A stretch of 46,991 bases of DNA from an uncultured Acidobacteriia bacterium (GTDB lineage: Bacteria; Acidobacteriota; Terriglobia; Bryobacterales; Bryobacteraceae), in the NCBI GenBank assembly GCA_903929755.1, contig CAIYVZ010000173.1, forward strand, positions 1-46,991, given 5' to 3'. Within the stretch, counting starts at the first letter, position 1, and the number at the start of each line of letters is the position of its first letter. A program made the position numbers and the translations under genes. Positions 7,971 through 15,857 of the stretch are shown in pieces. The notes beneath the pieces were generated by a model. That model ran no database searches, had not been told where the DNA came from, and saw only the letters and a program-made list of their open reading frames with translations.

Positions 7971-9203
7971 GTGCGCACCGTCTTTCACCTCGACATGGAT
8001 GCCTTCTTCGTCTCCGTCGAAGAACTCTTTGACCCGACCCTGAAAGGGAAGCCCGTGGTCGTCGGCGGCAAATCCACCGAGCGCGGTGTCGTCTCCGCTG
8101 CCTCCTATGAGGCCCGCAAGTATGGCATCCATTCGGCCATGCCTCTTCGGACCGCTTACCAGCGCTGCCCGCAGGCCATTTTCGTCGAAGGCCACCCCGA
8201 GCGCTACCGCGAGTATTCCGGCCGGGTCTTCGACGTTCTGAACCGTTTTTCGCCCGTTGTCGAAATGGCCTCCATTGATGAGGCTTACCTCGACATGACC
8301 GGCACCGAGCGCCTCTTCGGGCCCCCGTTGAAGGCCGCGCACCTTCTCCACGAAGAGGTCGGCCGGGCCACCAATCTGCACTGTTCCATCGGGATCGCCA
8401 CCTCAAAGCTGGTTGCCAAAATCGCTTCCGATCAGGCGAAGCGAAACGGAGTTCTCTGGGTCCTGCCCGGCACCGAAGCCCGCTATCTGGCGCCCCTTGA
8501 AGTCCGCAAGATTCCGGGTGTTGGCAAGGTTACGGAAGCCAATCTCCACTCCATCGGCATCTACCGCATTGGAGACCTGGCAGCCCTCGAAGACAAAGTC
8601 CTGGAATCCCGCTTCGGCAAGTGGGGCCTGGCGCTGGCGGGTAAGTCCCTGGGGCGGGACGCGGGGGGCTGGTTTGACGCGGAAATCGGGTCCCGCGGCG
8701 CCCCCAAATCGGTCAGCCACGAGCACACTTTCAACGAAGATACGCACGACCAGGCACGCCTCGAATCGACCCTCGCCCATCTGGCTGAAAAGGTCGCCCG
8801 CCGTCTCCGCGAGCACGGTTTGAAGGCCCGAACCATCCAGTTGAAGCTCCGTGACACGGACTTCAATACCATCACCAGGGCCCAAAGCCTGCCGGTACCC
8901 ACCCAGCTCGATATCGCCCTCATCGAAGCCTCCCGCCGCCTCTTCCGCGCCAATTGGGAGCAGGGCAGAGACATTCGGCTGATCGGTATCCACGCTTCGG
9001 GTTTCGACTATGAGGACGGGCAAATGGGGCTCATCGACGGGGAACGGGACGAACGCTGGAGGCAGGCGCTGACCGCAGCAGATAAGCTGCGCGACAAGTT
9101 TGGAGAGTCGGCCGTCTCGCTCGGCTCCGGCATGCAGGGTAAGTTCCGGGAACGGGTCCACGAGAACCCCGCCGCGCTGCCCGGCAAAGAGCCGAAGCGT
9201 TAA
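7971..9203 (+). CDS. dinB: DNA polymerase IV (Y-family)
   Basis: This is a translesion DNA polymerase of 410 residues. The palm metal ligands are visible: D8 in HLDMDAFF, and D103 and E104 in ASIDEAYLDMTG, the same positions as in E. coli DinB. The helix-hairpin-helix region VRKIPGVGKVTEANLHSIG follows, and the C-terminal half is the little-finger domain. The start is the GTG at 7971, directly behind a strong GAGGTGA ribosome binding site. No clear LexA box is seen in the 20-base gap after the thioredoxin gene, so it may be read through from upstream. Its stop overlaps the convergent acetyltransferase gene by four bases. Confidence 0.95.
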   Translation: MRTVFHLDMDAFFVSVEELFDPTLKGKPVVVGGKSTERGVVSAASYEARKYGIHSAMPLRTAYQRCPQAIFVEGHPERYREYSGRVFDVLNRFSPVVEMASIDEAYLDMTGTERLFGPPLKAAHLLHEEVGRATNLHCSIGIATSKLVAKIASDQAKRNGVLWVLPGTEARYLAPLEVRKIPGVGKVTEANLHSIGIYRIGDLAALEDKVLESRFGKWGLALAGKSLGRDAGGWFDAEIGSRGAPKSVSHEHTFNEDTHDQARLESTLAHLAEKVARRLREHGLKARTIQLKLRDTDFNTITRAQSLPVPTQLDIALIEASRRLFRANWEQGRDIRLIGIHASGFDYEDGQMGLIDGERDERWRQALTAADKLRDKFGESAVSLGSGMQGKFRERVHENPAALPGKEPKR

Positions 9204-9640
9204 GGGTGTTCCATCAGATACTGCACGCCGGTATCTTCCCCACGGCGAAAACCAAGGCGTTCATACAGGCGCTGGGCGGCAATATTGGTCCCATTTACAT
9301 GTAGCCGGACCGGTTTGCCCGCCGCCAGAACTTCCCGGATCACGGCGGTCCCGATACCCTTGCCCTGCAGGCTCCGGGAGACCATGATCTCCACCAGCCA
9401 GATGCCTTCGGCGGTCGGCCTGGTCAGCAGCCAGCCAGCGTCCTGGCCGTCCACCTCGATCACCAGGCTTGAGGCGTCAGGCCGAGGGCTTCGGCGGTTG
9501 TTATATTGCATGCCAAGCAACTGACTGCGGATCGGTTCCGGCCAGTGGTCCGCGCCCAGCTCCCCGGCAATCGTGTCCATTACAAGTGCCCGCAGAAAAG
9601 CGTCGTCTGTGGGTTCCTCAGGTCGCAAGCGGAGGGTCAT
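9200..9640 (-). CDS. GNAT-family N-acetyltransferase
   Basis: This 146-residue acetyl-CoA dependent acetyltransferase belongs to the GNAT superfamily. Motif A is clear: WLVEIMVSRSLQGKGIGTAV, with the Q-G-K-G-I-G pyrophosphate loop. Motif B follows with NIAAQRLYERLGFRRGED. Nothing shows the substrate. The ATG overlaps the stop of the upstream gene by four bases, so these two form a small operon. The 3' end overlaps dinB by four bases, tail to tail. Confidence 0.88.
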   Translation of the reverse strand: MTLRLRPEEPTDDAFLRALVMDTIAGELGADHWPEPIRSQLLGMQYNNRRSPRPDASSLVIEVDGQDAGWLLTRPTAEGIWLVEIMVSRSLQGKGIGTAVIREVLAAGKPVRLHVNGTNIAAQRLYERLGFRRGEDTGVQYLMEHP

Positions 9641-10098
9641 TTAGCCGTAAGGGCTGCCAGTGACCTCTCCAGGAAGGCTGTCACCTGTTCCACAAACTGA
9701 TCCATAGTGGAGAATTCGCCGTCCGGTGTGGGAAACCCTTCGGGCAGGGCCGGTTCGGAAGGGAATCGCTTGTGGAGCACGCAGACTTCGGCCATGGGGA
9801 GCTTTGGATCCGCCTGGCATTGCAGGGCCAGCAGATAATCCTTGCGGAAGTTTCGTTGTTCGGGCCCCCAGCTGTCGGTAAGCACCAGCAGGTAGTGCCG
9901 GCAGGCCTCAATATTCTCGTCAATTACGTACTGAACCGGCCGTTTGTCGCCGATGTTGATCAGCGATACCGGAACAAAAAGGACCTGATGCGGCAACGCA
10001 CGGGTCTCATTAAATTCGCCAATCAGCTCGGTAAAACGGCGACGCTCGCCTTCCAGTTCCCAAGGGGTCGCGCAAAATACTCTGTGGAGTTGGAGCAT
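9637..10098 (-). CDS. Small DUF4062-like protein
   Basis: This is a 153-residue soluble protein if started at the ATG at 10098; an open frame continues to 10185 but reads like non-coding sequence over the terminator hairpin. The opening LQLHRVFCATPWELEGERRRF and the following ELIGEFNETRA resemble DUF4062. That domain is usually found at the N terminus of large NTPase or effector proteins ('VFVSSTxxDLxxER'). Here it stands alone. Later segments (IDENIEACRHYLLVLTDSWG) suit an alpha/beta Rossmann-like fold. It overlaps the acetyltransferase gene by four bases. The assignment is by pattern only. Confidence 0.6.
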   Translation of the reverse strand: MLQLHRVFCATPWELEGERRRFTELIGEFNETRALPHQVLFVPVSLINIGDKRPVQYVIDENIEACRHYLLVLTDSWGPEQRNFRKDYLLALQCQADPKLPMAEVCVLHKRFPSEPALPEGFPTPDGEFSTMDQFVEQVTAFLERSLAALTAK

Positions 10099-10110
10099 AG
10101 AGGAAATTAT

Positions 10111-10139
10111 GGCAGGGCCGGAACGGGTCCGGCCCTGCC
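10111..10139 (-). terminator. Perfect 12-bp hairpin after the second collar gene
   Basis: GGCAGGGCCGGA at 10111-10122 pairs perfectly with 10128-10139 around a five-base loop. It lies 17 bases beyond the stop of the minus-strand collar gene. The following minus-strand bases (ATAATTTCC) are only modestly U-rich. It probably ends collar transcription and insulates the next gene. Confidence 0.7.
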
Positions 10140-10156
10140 AGGGGAATGCAGCTTGC

Positions 10157-10696
10157 TTAATTGCGGCTGGGGAAGATCCCCTCAATCGCGATGATGTAGA
10201 GCAGGCCGAGAGCCGGATTGCGAACGTCGACAGGGCCGCCTCCGGAACTGCTGATTGAGACGCCGTTCAGGGCCGCAGTGGGCGGGGCATTGCTGGCGAG
10301 CGCGAAGCCGGGTAAGGAACCGCCCTGGCCGTCGCCGGTGGTAGCAAGCAAATTGCCACTCGGAGTGGCAGTATCCCCCACCGTGGTGGCGGCTACCAAA
10401 CCATGGGTGTGGGCGGGCACCTGGCTAATGGTCTCCGTGCCCTGGATTCCGCCCTGGGTAACCGGAGTCAGGCCAGCCGGGCCGCTACCTAAAGAGGCGC
10501 CGATCGGAACGCGGCTTCTCAGGTCAGGAAGCGCGAAGGTCGTTCTCCCGTCGCCGCCGTAGGTCGTCCCTAACAGCGAGAACAGGGCCGTGAACTGCGA
10601 AATCGGCAGTAAGCTGCCGTCGCATACCTTGTAGCCACGGGGTGCAAAAGTAGGAGCGAAAAGAAAGATAGTGCCGAGAAAAGGTTCACTTGCCAT
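10157..10696 (-). CDS. Tail-collar (Mdp-like) protein, copy 2
   Basis: This 179-residue protein has a phage tail collar domain (PF07484 type), the family that includes 'microcystin-dependent protein'. The N-terminal part shows the family pattern: GTIFLFAPTFAPRGYKVCDG, LLPISQFTALFSLLGTTYGG, then TTFALPDLRSRVPIG. A conserved HTH segment (VPAHTHGLVAATT) and a Gly/Ser-rich tail follow, ending IAIEGIFPSRN. It has no signal peptide. A GGAAGGA ribosome binding site precedes the ATG. No other phage genes are nearby, so this is not a prophage remnant in any obvious way. The next upstream gene is a paralogue of identical length, and a modification-type enzyme lies divergently beyond. Confidence 0.88.
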   Translation of the reverse strand: MASEPFLGTIFLFAPTFAPRGYKVCDGSLLPISQFTALFSLLGTTYGGDGRTTFALPDLRSRVPIGASLGSGPAGLTPVTQGGIQGTETISQVPAHTHGLVAATTVGDTATPSGNLLATTGDGQGGSLPGFALASNAPPTAALNGVSISSSGGGPVDVRNPALGLLYIIAIEGIFPSRN

Positions 10697-10747
10697 AGTA
10701 AAGTTCCTTCCAGTTTTGGTTTCGGGTGAGTCTGAGAACGAGTTTTT

Positions 10748-10776
10748 GGCAGGGCCGGAAAAGCTGGCTCCGCCGT
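10748..10776 (-). repeat. Degenerate copy of the collar terminator hairpin
   Basis: The 13 bases GGCAGGGCCGGAA recur exactly here and at 10111-10123, each just downstream of a collar gene. In this copy the opposite arm (GGCTCCGCC) pairs imperfectly, and on the minus strand the stem is followed by A residues, not U residues. It looks like a duplicated terminator that has decayed, which would let transcription run from copy 1 into copy 2. Confidence 0.5.
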
Positions 10777-10789
10777 TTGGGGTGGCTGC

Positions 10790-11329
10790 TTAGTTGCGGC
10801 TCGGGTAAATACCCTCGGTCGCAATGATGTAGGTGACGCCGAGGTAGGGGTTGCGGATGCCGACTGGTGTCCCGCCGCCCGCATTCGCGCCGATTGAGGC
10901 TGCCGCCATGGCCTGGTTCGGTGCTGTGGTGGCGAAGGACGGAAGACTGCCGCCCTGACCATCGCCGGTCGCAGCGAGAGCGTTACCTGTTGGGGTTGCC
11001 ACGGTTCCGGTGCCGGCCGCAGCCAAAAGGGGGTGGTTGTGGGCCGGCACGTTGGCGCTCGTGAGGGTCACGGTCTGCGACCCCGCCTTTTCGCCCAACT
11101 GAACAGGGCTCAGGCCAGCACCACTACCGGCGCCGATCGGGGAGCGCCCCTGCAGATCGGGGAGCCCGAAGGTGGTGGTTCCGTTGCCGCCGAAAGTGGT
11201 GCCCAGGATCGAGAACAGAGCGGCGTTCTGGCTGATCGAGAGGAGCGCTCCGTTACAGCTCGCATAGCCTCTGGGGGCGAAATTGCCGGCAAAAAGAAAG
11301 ATGCTGCCAATTAAAGGCTCACTTGCCAT
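10790..11329 (-). CDS. Tail-collar (Mdp-like) protein, copy 1
   Basis: This is a 179-residue paralogue of the next downstream gene, with the same order of parts: MASEPLIGSIFLFAGNFAPR, GYASCNGALLSISQNAALFS, LGTTFGGNGTTTFGLPDL, then VPAHNHPLLAAAGTG and the ending IATEGIYPSRN. Both copies keep one Cys in the position 'VCDG/SCNG'. The start has a good AAGGAGA site. It is the first gene of a two-gene unit and faces the hydroxylase/sulfotransferase gene across a 164-base gap. Copies differ most in the Ala/Gly/Thr-rich centre, as expected for a surface-exposed part. Its biological role is unknown. Confidence 0.88.
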   Translation of the reverse strand: MASEPLIGSIFLFAGNFAPRGYASCNGALLSISQNAALFSILGTTFGGNGTTTFGLPDLQGRSPIGAGSGAGLSPVQLGEKAGSQTVTLTSANVPAHNHPLLAAAGTGTVATPTGNALAATGDGQGGSLPSFATTAPNQAMAAASIGANAGGGTPVGIRNPYLGVTYIIATEGIYPSRN

Positions 11330-11493
11330 GATGATAAATCTCCTTTGACGTTGCTTGGCTCCGGCGCAAACGGAGCCGGGAAGCTCAGCTTATTGTATGG
11401 GATAATTCCCGCAGATGGTATGTGTTTGTTTGGTCTTTGTTGTTTCGGTTTGCCAGCGGTATTCTCTTCAGGCGATGGATATAGAATTGACAC
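11330..11493. promoter_or_regulatory. Divergent control region of collar and hydroxylase genes
   Basis: This 164-base gap must carry promoters for both directions. It has a perfect seven-base hairpin (GGCTCCG 11357-11363, CGGAGCC 11371-11377) that falls in the 5' leader of the collar genes, close to their ribosome binding site. TACAAT on the minus strand (11392-11397) is a possible -10 box for that direction, without a good -35. On the plus strand TTGACA (11487-11492) abuts the GTG start and is too close to serve this gene. Confidence 0.4.
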
Positions 11494-13149
11494 GTGTCCG
11501 ACATTAACTCCGGCTCCGGACCCATTGCCGGCCTGACCTTGCCCTTCGAATTTGATCTTGCGGAACTACGCGCCGCCCTGACAACTGTGCAGGAAAGCGA
11601 CTGGGTTCCGCACTACAATGAGCGGGACTTCGGAGGTAACTGGCGGGGGGCGGCATTGCGGTCTGGCTCCGGTCTGGCGACTGACTTGATCGCCTCGCCG
11701 CCTGGCGAGCCCTGTTTCCGGGAGACGCCTCTGCTGGATCGCCATCCGGCGTTCCGTGAGGTGCTTTCGCGCTTTCCCTGCCGCCTAAAAGCGGTGCGGC
11801 TTTTGTCGCTGGCACCCGGGTCGTTCATTCGTGAACACTCCGATAACGGTCTGGGTTTTGAAGGTGGTGAGGTCCGAATTCATGTTCCAATTTCGACGAA
11901 CCCGAGCGTGGAGTTTTACGTCTGTGGCGAACGCATGGCGCTTAAAGAGGGCGGGTGTTATTACCTGAATGTCAACCTGCCGCACCGCGTGAGCAACCGG
12001 GGAAATACGGACAGGGTTCATCTGGTGATTGACGCGGTAGTGGACGACTGGGTGCGGGAAACCTTCGCGGCAAGCAGCCCGATTGAACGTTCGCCGCTGC
12101 CTCCGCACGGCATTGACGATTTCCGGGCGCTGGTCTTCAGTGACAAAGCACTTCGGGCGCGGTTGCAGGGCTTCACGAATCGATACGACTTCTCGGCGGC
12201 GGCAGTTGCGCTTGGACGCGAGCGAGGCTTCGACCTGCACGATGCGGACGTGGAGGCTTCATTCCGGGCGAAGTCACAGCTGAGCGGAAACATGGCGGGT
12301 TGGGTTCCGATTCGGGTGACAGCGGACGAACCGAAGCCGGTGGCCGAGTGGCTTCATGCGCCTGAGTGGCGCTTTACGGAGCCGTTTTTCGAGGACAGCG
12401 TGCGGGCGGCGCTGCGGGATCCGCTGGTGGCGTTTTCGCGCTGCGAGGCACCGCTTCAGCGGACATCGGAACGGCACCCGAATGGACTGATTTTCCACAT
12501 GTCACGCTGCGGTTCGACGCTGGTTTCGCGAACGCTGGCGGCGCTGCCGCAAATACGGGTGATGTCAGAGGCTCCGCCGATTGATCAGGTGCTCGCGACG
12601 GGCCGGGTGGAGTGGCTGCGGGATGTGGTCGGTGCTCTGGGGGCGGGGGCGGAAGCCCACTATGTGATCAAGCTGGATGCGTGGCATATCTACCACCTTC
12701 CGCTGTTGCGGGAGGCATTTCCCGAGGTCCCGTGGATCTTCGTGTACCGCGACCCCGTGGAAGTGATGGTTTCGCATGCCCGGCAGCCGGGCATGCAGAT
12801 GATCCCGAAGCCGGAGTGGGTGGGAACGCGCCAGGCATGGTGCGAGCACGTGCTGGAAGGTTTTCTGGAAGCGGCGTTGCGGTTCCGGGACGACCCGAAG
12901 GCGCTGTTTATCGACTACAAGGAGCTTCCGGGGGCGATTGGGGGTTCCATAGCGCGGCACTTCGGACTGGGGCTGACGGAAGCCGACGAACTGGTTCTGC
13001 GGGAGGCTTCGCAGCAGAATGCCAAGAACCCGAACAGTGGGTTTACGTCGGATTCTGAGGCGAAGAGGCGCGAGGGGGAACTGTTGGCAGGTACCGCCGG
13101 TGCGCAACGGCTGGCGACGCTTTACACGCGGCTTACTGGCCGAGGCTGA
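11494..13149 (+). CDS. Asp/Asn hydroxylase - Nif11-like - sulfotransferase fusion protein
   Basis: This 551-residue protein has three parts. Residues about 10-190 are an aspartyl/asparaginyl beta-hydroxylase fold of the Fe(II)/2-oxoglutarate class: H115 and D117 in REHSDN, H164 in NLPHRVSN, and R174 in DRVHLVIDA for 2-oxoglutarate. Residues about 207-256 read like a Nif11 domain (DFRALVFSDKALRARLQGF, then VALGRERGFDLHDADVE), a type best known as a RiPP leader. Residues about 290-545 are a sulfotransferase: the 5'-phosphosulfate loop SRCGSTLVSRTL (337-348) and the 3'-phosphate motif VYRDPVEVMVSH (418-429). It starts with a GTG without an obvious ribosome site. Its divergent neighbours are the two collar proteins, which are the likely substrates or carriers; that part is inference. 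Confidence 0.85.
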   Translation: MSDINSGSGPIAGLTLPFEFDLAELRAALTTVQESDWVPHYNERDFGGNWRGAALRSGSGLATDLIASPPGEPCFRETPLLDRHPAFREVLSRFPCRLKAVRLLSLAPGSFIREHSDNGLGFEGGEVRIHVPISTNPSVEFYVCGERMALKEGGCYYLNVNLPHRVSNRGNTDRVHLVIDAVVDDWVRETFAASSPIERSPLPPHGIDDFRALVFSDKALRARLQGFTNRYDFSAAAVALGRERGFDLHDADVEASFRAKSQLSGNMAGWVPIRVTADEPKPVAEWLHAPEWRFTEPFFEDSVRAALRDPLVAFSRCEAPLQRTSERHPNGLIFHMSRCGSTLVSRTLAALPQIRVMSEAPPIDQVLATGRVEWLRDVVGALGAGAEAHYVIKLDAWHIYHLPLLREAFPEVPWIFVYRDPVEVMVSHARQPGMQMIPKPEWVGTRQAWCEHVLEGFLEAALRFRDDPKALFIDYKELPGAIGGSIARHFGLGLTEADELVLREASQQNAKNPNSGFTSDSEAKRREGELLAGTAGAQRLATLYTRLTGRG

Positions 13150-14431
13150 AGCCTCGTTGCTTCGGAGTCCCACTGGCTTTGCGCTCCAGACGTGCCTGGC
13201 GGGCGGCTAAACCTTCGGAGTCCTGGAGGCAACGGGCCGCGCGAACGTATTCAAGCGCCCGGTGGGCGTTCCGTTCCTTGTGCTCGTAGTGTTTGGCCAG
13301 TTCTTCGCAGGCCTTCACCTGGTAGGTGTTGCGGGAGGCCGACAGGTCGATGAAGGTGGCCACGGAGGCGTCAAGCCAGCCCAGCTTTTTCTCCAGGCCT
13401 CCGGTCTCGAAGAGGGTGCGGAAGAGTTGACTGTCGGGCAGGCCCATATCGACGGCGCGACGCATCAGGCGGTGGGCTTCTTCGAGGCGGCCGGAGACCT
13501 GCAGCCAGCGGGCGAGACCCAGGAGGTCGATGCCATGACGGGCGCGGGCGTTTTCGGGGTCACGGAAAGCTTCGGGGATGACTCCGGTGAGGCAGGCGAG
13601 CGAAACGATGTCGAGGACGTTGTGTTCGAAGACCGGGACGAGGCGGTGTCCGCGCTTGGTCCGCAGGTATTCGAAATAGACGTAGGGGATCATCTCGCCG
13701 GGGATATCGCCGTGGCGTTCCACGCCGAGGATCTGCGTTTCCAGGTTTACGAGGCGACAGTTTTCGAGACGGAGTTTGAAGAGCCGGCGGGCGCCATAGA
13801 GCAGGTCGAGGTGCTCCATCTTTGAAAACGGATGGCGCTTGCGGCACATGGTGTAGCGGGTTTCGAGCAGGGGCTGGTCGTAACTCTTGCCGTTGTAGGT
13901 GACGAGGACTTCGAAGCGGGCCAGATGCTTCGTAAGGGAGTCGAGCGCGGAGGCCTCATCGGCATGATCGCGCATGAAGAACTGGCGGACGAGGAAGCCT
14001 TCGTCTTCGATGCTGCCGAGGCCGATCAGAAAAGCGCAGGTGCCGGAGCCGCCAGCGAGACCGGTTGTTTCGGTATCGAGAAAGGCCCATTTGCGGGGAT
14101 CAACCTTGCCAATGGCTCCGTCCGAAAGGGCATGGAGCAGGTCGTGCGGGAGAGTTTCGAGATCGGAGATTTCGTAGCTGCCGTGGCGCTGGTGGCGGGG
14201 GTAGAGTTTGGTAGTTTCGAAGTGCTTGCCGCTGGCGGTTTCCACGATTTCGCCCGCGATGAGATCCTCCAGGCGGCTGGGCCGAAGCGGTTCCGTTTTG
14301 GGACTGACGACCTTCTCGTAATAGCCGGAAAAACCAGCTTCGGGGGCCGCTCTTGCCACGCGAGCATCTGCGCGTGCAGACGCCCGGTCAATCGCGGCGC
14401 GCAGTTCTTCGAGTTGTTCCCTTAGGTCCAA
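13133..14431 (-). CDS. YprB-type RNase H-like exonuclease with TPR-like tail
   Basis: This 432-residue protein belongs to the family annotated as 'ribonuclease H-like domain-containing', related to B. subtilis YprB. The exonuclease motifs are in order: FLDTETTGLAGGSG with D and E (ExoI), VTYNGKSYDQPLLETR (ExoII), and FEHNVLDIVSLACL (ExoIII). The C-terminal third is helical with repeated hairpins (ARWLQVSGRLEEAHRLMRRA, ACEELAKHYEHKERNAHRA), which look like TPR-type repeats. The substrate nucleic acid is unknown. It is convergent with the hydroxylase/sulfotransferase gene and overlaps it by 17 bases, so there is no room for a terminator between them. Confidence 0.82.
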   Translation of the reverse strand: MDLREQLEELRAAIDRASARADARVARAAPEAGFSGYYEKVVSPKTEPLRPSRLEDLIAGEIVETASGKHFETTKLYPRHQRHGSYEISDLETLPHDLLHALSDGAIGKVDPRKWAFLDTETTGLAGGSGTCAFLIGLGSIEDEGFLVRQFFMRDHADEASALDSLTKHLARFEVLVTYNGKSYDQPLLETRYTMCRKRHPFSKMEHLDLLYGARRLFKLRLENCRLVNLETQILGVERHGDIPGEMIPYVYFEYLRTKRGHRLVPVFEHNVLDIVSLACLTGVIPEAFRDPENARARHGIDLLGLARWLQVSGRLEEAHRLMRRAVDMGLPDSQLFRTLFETGGLEKKLGWLDASVATFIDLSASRNTYQVKACEELAKHYEHKERNAHRALEYVRAARCLQDSEGLAARQARLERKASGTPKQRGFSLGQ

Positions 14432-14534
14432 AGTTTCGGCTTTCGTTCGCCTTCCCTAATGTCCAATATAGCGAGGTTCAATATACTGAGAACTTCTGCG
14501 CGTTTACTTCTACTTCCTGGGACTCTTCGCGGCC

Positions 14535-15857
14535 TTGCTTGCCGCGCATCTTCTGCATTCCGGCGCGCTTTGGGAGCCGGAAGTGTTTCCTCTGGCCGCG
14601 GCGCTGCAACTGAAGCGTGGTGCGGCGTTGTATCGGGATGTCTGGTTCGATAAGCCACCGCTGAGCGCATGGATCTATCTGCTTTGGGGCGCGGCGCAGG
14701 GACCGGTGCTACGAATCGCCGGAGCTGTCTATGATCTGCTGGCCTGCGGTCTGGTCTTTCATCTGGCGGCGACGCTTTGGACGCGGCGGGAAGGGTATCT
14801 GGCGGCGGGCCTGCTGGCGTTCTGTCTCACATTCGATACCCAGGCGGCGGTGCTGCCTTTGGGCGCGGATTTACTGCTTCTGGTCCCGCATCTGGCTGCG
14901 ATGTTGTTTGCGGTACGGAAACAGCCGCTGCTGGCGGGGATGGCGGCCGGGGTTGGGTTCCTGATGAACGCCAAGAGCGTGTTTGTGCTTGCCGGCTGCG
15001 CGGTATTTCTGTGGCCTTCACTACCGTTACTGGTAGTGGGGTTCCTGATCCCCTGCGGGCTTGGACTGGCTGCACTGAGTTCTGTCGCGGACTGGTATGA
15101 ACAGGCCTGGCGCTGGCCAGCCCTGTATGCGGCCAGCCCTGTGGTGTCCGATCCGGTGCGGAACGGTCTTTTGCGGACGGGGAACTGGCTCGGCTTTCAT
15201 GTGACGCTGGCGGTGGGGGCGGGGTGTTATTACTACCGCAGCCGGGACTGGCGGATGATCGCCTGGGCTCTGCTGGCGCTTGCCGGAGTGGTGCTGGGAT
15301 GGCGGTTCTTCCCCCGTTACTTCTTCCTGTTGCTGCCCGCTCTGTTGGTGCCGGCCTCGCGCGGTTTGGTGAACTATCGAAAGCCGCTGGCCGCTGTGGC
15401 CTGGCTGGCGCTGATTATTCCGCTGGCCCGGTTTGGGCCGAAGTACTTTGCGGTGGCTACGAGTCCGGATCTGGCGATGGATCGGGATTCCCGCGAGGCA
15501 TCGCGACTGGCATTGCAGTTTGCGAAGCCAGGCAGCACGCTGTACGTTTGGGGCTACCGGCCGGAGCTGTTCGTCTACACGGGATTACCGGCGGCCACGA
15601 AGTACATCGACAGCCAGGCGCTGACGGGGGTTCCGGCGGACAGACACCTGACGCAATCGACCAGAGTGCTGAAAGAGGGTACTCACGAAGCCCGGGAAGA
15701 ACTGGCCCGGGCCAGGCCGGAGATTCTAATGGACGGACTCTCGCTCTTCAACCCCACCCTCGCGATGGAGCACTACGCGGAACTCAGACCGTGGCTCAGC
15801 AACTATCGGGAAGTGGCGCGGACGAAGGGTATCGTGATTTATACAAGGACCCAATAA
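14535..15857 (+). CDS. ArnT/PMT-like membrane glycosyltransferase
   Basis: This is an integral membrane protein of about 440 residues related to the glycosyltransferase 39 / dolichyl-phosphate-mannose type family, which uses polyprenyl-phosphate sugars. Around ten hydrophobic segments are visible. The first loop has the expected acidic and substrate region (LWEPEVFPLAAALQL, then YRDVWFDKPPLSAW). The start is uncertain. TTG at 14535 is the first usual codon, but the in-frame sequence from a CTG at 14496 (RVYFYFLGLFAALLAAHLL) completes a first membrane helix. An in-frame TGA lies at 14487. It is followed directly by galE, so the pair likely works in surface sugar assembly. Confidence 0.75.
   Translation: MLAAHLLHSGALWEPEVFPLAAALQLKRGAALYRDVWFDKPPLSAWIYLLWGAAQGPVLRIAGAVYDLLACGLVFHLAATLWTRREGYLAAGLLAFCLTFDTQAAVLPLGADLLLLVPHLAAMLFAVRKQPLLAGMAAGVGFLMNAKSVFVLAGCAVFLWPSLPLLVVGFLIPCGLGLAALSSVADWYEQAWRWPALYAASPVVSDPVRNGLLRTGNWLGFHVTLAVGAGCYYYRSRDWRMIAWALLALAGVVLGWRFFPRYFFLLLPALLVPASRGLVNYRKPLAAVAWLALIIPLARFGPKYFAVATSPDLAMDRDSREASRLALQFAKPGSTLYVWGYRPELFVYTGLPAATKYIDSQALTGVPADRHLTQSTRVLKEGTHEAREELARARPEILMDGLSLFNPTLAMEHYAELRPWLSNYREVARTKGIVIYTRTQ

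Noticed and set aside
10157-11329. Collar genes as a prophage fragment
   Set aside because: No capsid, terminase, baseplate or integrase gene is adjacent; the pair stands with a modification-type enzyme and ordinary cell genes.
11487-11492. TTGACA as the -35 box of the hydroxylase/sulfotransferase gene
   Set aside because: It abuts the GTG start at 11494, so the transcript would begin inside the coding region.
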